From CAZOHG01 sp964579725 (GTDB lineage: Bacteria; Zhuqueibacterota; JdFR-76; BMS3Abin05): a stretch of DNA of 64,000 bases. Where the stretch lies: NCBI GenBank assembly GCA_964579725.1, contig CAZOHG010000005.1, forward strand, positions 28,524-92,523. The letters are read 5' to 3'. A model generated the notes under the pieces. It was not told the origin of the DNA and did no database searches. It saw nothing but the letters and a program-made list of their open reading frames with translations. Shown in pieces: positions 60,842 to 64,000 of the stretch. The position numbers were made by a program, and so were the translations under genes. The first letter of the stretch is position 1. Every line of letters starts with the position of its first letter.

Positions 60842-63772
60842 GTGAAAAAACATCCCTCAAAAAGGGCGACGGGAATTTTCCTTCGCTTTCTCCTGAGCCT
60901 CCTGTTGTTTTCCGCTGCGGGAAGTGCGTTCTCCCCGCTTTGGGCCCAGTACTACTTTGGTCGCAACAAAGTTCACTACAACCGCTTCGATTGGTACGTT
61001 CTGCGCACGGCGCATTTCGAGGTGTTCTACTACCCGCAAATGAAAGCACTGGCTCAGGTGGGGGCTCGGATGGCCGAGAACAGCTACAAATTGCTCGAGA
61101 ACAAATTCAACATCTCGGTCAATCGAAAAATCCCCCTGATTTTTTACAGCTCGCACATTCACTTTGAACAAACCAACGTTCTGCCCAATTTTATTCCTGA
61201 AGGCGTCGGCGGGTTCTTCGAATATATGAAAGGACGGGTGGTCATTCCTGCCAATGGCTCAATTGCCGAGTTTCACCACGTTATTCAACACGAATTGGTC
61301 CACGTGTTCACCCACGAGTTGGTGGCTCAAATTTTGCGCGACCACCACACCCAAACGGTTGCCGGCCTGCCGCTCTGGTTTGTGGAAGGCATTGCCGAAT
61401 TTTGGTCGCAAGGGTGGGACCCGCAGGCGGAAATGGTACTTCGCGACGCCGTTGTCAACGGCTACCTCCTTCCGTTGAGTGAAATTTACCAGATTAACGG
61501 CACTTTTCTCATGTACAAGGAAGGCGAAGCCGCGCTGAAATACATCTCTGAAACCTACGGAGACGACAAGCTCCTGCAACTCATGCAAAACATCTGGAAA
61601 GTGGACAATTTCAGCGAAGTCATGAAAATAACCATCGGGAAAAACTACCGGGAATTCGACCGCGAGTGGCTCTACGCCCTGCGCAAAAAATATTTTCCCC
61701 TGCTTAAGAAGGAAGACGATCCGGCAATGGTGACCAAAGCCGTCACGCGGGAGGGCATTAACGCCCAACCTGCCTTTTGCCGATTAAACGGAAAGCCGGA
61801 AGTGGTTTTTCTCTCCAATCGATTGGGCTACACCAATATTTACAAAAAGGCTCTTGTGAAAAAGAAGGCCAAGAACCAGAAGCCCCACATTGTGGTCAGG
61901 GGAGAAAGAACAGCCAGGTTTGAGGGATTTCACCTGCTTCAGAGCAAAATCGACGTTTCTCCCCAAAATCGCCTTGCTTTTGTGGCCAAGAGCGGCCCCT
62001 CGGACGTGCTTTACATCTGGGATCTGGCCAAAAATTCACTTCTCTACCGATTTCGATTCGATTCGTTGGTCGGGATTACCTCCCCTGCCTGGTCACCAGA
62101 CGGCAACCGCATTTGTTTTAGCGGCGTCGATTGGGGAGGTTTGCAGGACTTGTACGTGTACGACCTCGCTTCCCACCGGCTTGACCGCCTGACCCGTGAT
62201 TTTTACGCCGACAGCGACCCGGTCTTTTCCCCCGACGGCACGGCCCTGATTTTTAGTTCCGATCGCGGACGTTTCGGCCCCAGGGGCGCCCGAAACCTCT
62301 TTCGACTAAATTTAAAAAACGGAACCTTTTCCTACCTGACGGCGGGAAATTTTCAGGACAAAAGCCCGGCCTTTTCCCCCGACGGACAGTACCTCGCTTT
62401 TGTTTCCAATCGCGGCGGCGGGTTTAATATCTGGGTCATTCGCAGGGGATTGAAAAAAGACGGCACACCCTGTTTTTCAGCTGTTCAAGATACGGCCCTT
62501 TCTTTTTCACAGGCGCCTCAAATTCGGCAGGTTACCCATTTCGTAACCGGCGCCCTGACACCCGAATGGACCAACACCAACGAGATTTTGTTCACCGCTT
62601 TCCAAAATTTCAATTTTCAAATCCACCGAATCGGCAATATCGATCGCCTCTTCCCGAAGGAAAAGGCACTACCGGGGATTCGCCTCAGTTTTAAACCCGA
62701 TTTGTGGCAGCCGCGGCAACTCTCCCTGAAGGGGAAAAACACCACGCTGAAATACAAGCGCAAATATTCACTGGACGTGGCCCAGAGCTACGTCATGCAA
62801 GACCCTCTCTGGGGCACAACCGGAGGCGCTCAATTGGCCGTCAGCGACATGCTCGGGAATACCCAGTACTACATTTTGTTGTACAACACCGGCCAAACGA
62901 AGGAGGAATTTTTAAAAAGCTTCAACGTAGCTGTCACCAAAGTGGATTTGTCTCACCGCACGAATTTTGCGTGGGGGCTGTACCACTTTGCGGGTCGGTA
63001 CTTCAATTACTACGAGGGATTTTACTACGAGCGGTTCTTCGGGGGCTTTTCATCCGTGAGCTACCCCCTTTCCACATTTCGTCGGGTGGAGGCCAACTTA
63101 AACGTGCGCTACTCGTGGAAGGAATGGTACGGAACGGATTACGGCCGAAAAGCCGTGTTGATCTCCAATTATTTTGCCTACGTCAAGGACAACTCTCTCT
63201 GGGGGCCCACCGGCCCCGTGGACGGCGAACGCTTCAATCTGACCGTTGGCAATACGGTGGACGTGCGCTATTCACACGTGCATTTTTACACCCTCATGGC
63301 CGACTACCGGCGCTATTTTCGCCTGTCCCGCCGAATGACCTGGGCCACACGCTTCATGGGACGGGTTAACCACGGGAAAGAAACCATTAAATTTCTATTG
63401 GGCGGAAGCTGGGATTTGCGCGGTTACCCCATGTGGAGCATCTGGGGGGATCAGCTCGTTCTCATGAACCACGAACTGCGGTTTCCTTTTATCGACCGCT
63501 TTATTTTACGGTTCCCCTTCGGCGGGGTGCGTTTTTCTTCCATTCGTGGAGCCCTTTTCTGGGACAACGGCAATGCGTGGGACGGGCCGCTTCGCCTCAT
63601 TCGCGGCAGCGCAGGTGTTGGCATTCGATTGAATTTGGGGGGCATGTTGGTGCTGCGCTTTGACTACGGGAAGAAATATTCCCTGACCTTCGACGGTTCG
63701 ATCGCCAAACCGACAGGCGTTCATTTGGCTCCCGGCCGTTTCAAACAATTTTTCTTCGGGTGGGATTTTTGA
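60842..63772 (+). CDS. Zinc-metallopeptidase/TolB propeller/Omp85 barrel fusion
   Basis: The 976-residue protein has a signal peptide (FLLSLLLFSAAGSAF). Residues ~40-310 form a peptidase-MA-like domain with HELVH at His150-His154 and a third ligand Glu182 in WFVEGIAEFW. Residues ~340-640 contain TolB/WD40 propeller blades (SPAWSPDGNRICFSG, DPVFSPDGTALIFSSDRG, SPAFSPDGQYLAFVS). The last ~300 residues are strand-rich and end in FFFGWDF, with RFPFIDRF and GGVRFSSIRGALFWD typical of Omp85/surface-antigen barrels. So one chain joins a periplasmic protease, a propeller and an outer-membrane pore. The GTG at 60842 follows GGAAGGGCAC; an upstream TTG at 60788 adds 18 residues. Confidence 0.85.
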   Translation: MKKHPSKRATGIFLRFLLSLLLFSAAGSAFSPLWAQYYFGRNKVHYNRFDWYVLRTAHFEVFYYPQMKALAQVGARMAENSYKLLENKFNISVNRKIPLIFYSSHIHFEQTNVLPNFIPEGVGGFFEYMKGRVVIPANGSIAEFHHVIQHELVHVFTHELVAQILRDHHTQTVAGLPLWFVEGIAEFWSQGWDPQAEMVLRDAVVNGYLLPLSEIYQINGTFLMYKEGEAALKYISETYGDDKLLQLMQNIWKVDNFSEVMKITIGKNYREFDREWLYALRKKYFPLLKKEDDPAMVTKAVTREGINAQPAFCRLNGKPEVVFLSNRLGYTNIYKKALVKKKAKNQKPHIVVRGERTARFEGFHLLQSKIDVSPQNRLAFVAKSGPSDVLYIWDLAKNSLLYRFRFDSLVGITSPAWSPDGNRICFSGVDWGGLQDLYVYDLASHRLDRLTRDFYADSDPVFSPDGTALIFSSDRGRFGPRGARNLFRLNLKNGTFSYLTAGNFQDKSPAFSPDGQYLAFVSNRGGGFNIWVIRRGLKKDGTPCFSAVQDTALSFSQAPQIRQVTHFVTGALTPEWTNTNEILFTAFQNFNFQIHRIGNIDRLFPKEKALPGIRLSFKPDLWQPRQLSLKGKNTTLKYKRKYSLDVAQSYVMQDPLWGTTGGAQLAVSDMLGNTQYYILLYNTGQTKEEFLKSFNVAVTKVDLSHRTNFAWGLYHFAGRYFNYYEGFYYERFFGGFSSVSYPLSTFRRVEANLNVRYSWKEWYGTDYGRKAVLISNYFAYVKDNSLWGPTGPVDGERFNLTVGNTVDVRYSHVHFYTLMADYRRYFRLSRRMTWATRFMGRVNHGKETIKFLLGGSWDLRGYPMWSIWGDQLVLMNHELRFPFIDRFILRFPFGGVRFSSIRGALFWDNGNAWDGPLRLIRGSAGVGIRLNLGGMLVLRFDYGKKYSLTFDGSIAKPTGVHLAPGRFKQFFFGWDF

Positions 63773-63773
63773 C

Positions 63774-64000
63774 ATGAGACGAAGCCAAAAATGGGGGCTC
63801 TTTCTCGCTCTGACGCTGATTTTCGGCGGCTGTCACAACCGCCTTCTGAAGCGGCCGGTACCGGCCGGCTCTTCCGACTGGGTTCAATGGGGCGGCCCTG
63901 TGCGCTCCACTCTCGCGCTCGAATCTGAGCCGGATTTTTCCGATTTAACGGAATTAAAAGTCCTGAAAATGCAATCGTCACCGGGAAAAGCCATTCTCAC
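63774..64000 (+). CDS. Lipoprotein, 5' part only
   Basis: The ATG at 63774 begins 2 bp after the previous stop. The visible 75 residues start MRRSQKWGLFLALTLIFGGC, a signal peptide with lipobox FGGC (Cys20), followed by a SDWVQWGGPVRS segment that resembles the start of PQQ-like propeller lipoproteins. The gene runs off the right edge. Co-transcription with the Omp85 fusion is likely, and it may be its partner lipoprotein. The family is not certain. Confidence 0.55.
   Translation, partial: MRRSQKWGLFLALTLIFGGCHNRLLKRPVPAGSSDWVQWGGPVRSTLALESEPDFSDLTELKVLKMQSSPGKAIL

Noticed and set aside
1..64000. CRISPR arrays, insertion sequences, rRNA or tRNA genes
   Set aside because: No spaced direct repeats, transposase motifs, or structural RNA genes were seen in the intergenic stretches.

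Overview
The window is a mid-GC bacterial chromosome segment from a Gram-negative organism. It has two runs of exactly 100 N, so it comes from a scaffolded, probably metagenomic, assembly. I see no rRNA, tRNA, CRISPR array, transposase or phage gene. Three features point to the FCB superphylum, in a lineage such as KSB1/Calditrichota or a relative: a type IX-like C-terminal sorting domain (QNTPNPF start, positions 24782-27391), many secreted and lipoprotein beta-propeller proteins, and tandem CsgG-like proteins. Promoter-like sites are sigma70-like (TTGAT or TTGAA, 16-17 bp, TAAAT or similar), not the Bacteroidota -33/-7 type. The taxonomic call is inference.

Region 1 (1-12722, all minus strand) is a complete-order 14-gene NADH:quinone oxidoreductase operon, nuoA to nuoN, with nuoN cut by the window edge. 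NuoE, NuoF and NuoG are present, so the enzyme should take electrons from NADH. NuoG is unusually short (524 aa). A near-consensus promoter precedes nuoA.

Region 2 (13082-17361, plus) holds four envelope genes: two paralogous CsgG/FlgO-like proteins (the second a TPR lipoprotein), an outer-membrane beta-barrel and a lipoprotein with an Ig-like domain. Region 3 (17446-24536, minus) carries a C45-like Ntn hydrolase, a cold-shock protein, a GH20 hexosaminidase, proC and an OPT transporter.

Region 4 (24782-42901, minus) looks like a glycan- or phosphoglycan-use locus without SusC/SusD. In transcription order it has a LacI regulator, a sodium/solute symporter, a glycerophosphodiesterase, a clan GH-A lipoprotein hydrolase, a Reg_prop propeller/helical-barrel protein, a membrane-anchored GH31, a purple-acid-phosphatase-like enzyme (cut by gap 1), an unnamed conserved protein (also cut by gap 1), a sialidase-like lipoprotein and a C39-like protease with a sorting domain. 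The LacI gene has a strong promoter with a GCAAA-N2-TTTGC palindrome just downstream, which suggests autoregulation.

Region 5 (43151-64000, both strands) is mixed. It contains an aldo-keto reductase, cyclopropane fatty acid synthase, secreted MsrAB, an OmpA/HhH membrane pair, KDG kinase, a Bax-inhibitor-1 protein, a fructokinase-like PfkB enzyme, an Ig-like lipoprotein, a second symporter with a URO-D-type enzyme, a degenerate HisIE-like protein, a CtpA protease, a GAF-GGDEF diguanylate cyclase, a metalloprotease-TolB-Omp85 fusion and the start of another lipoprotein. Gap 2 (45636-45735) is flanked by an exact 55-bp duplicate, so the two contigs almost certainly overlap and no sequence is missing there.

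The most unusual observations are the HisIE-like protein that has lost metal-binding and catalytic residues in both halves, the metalloprotease/propeller/Omp85 fusion, the propeller/helical-barrel protein inside the glycan locus, and the tandem CsgG-like envelope cluster.
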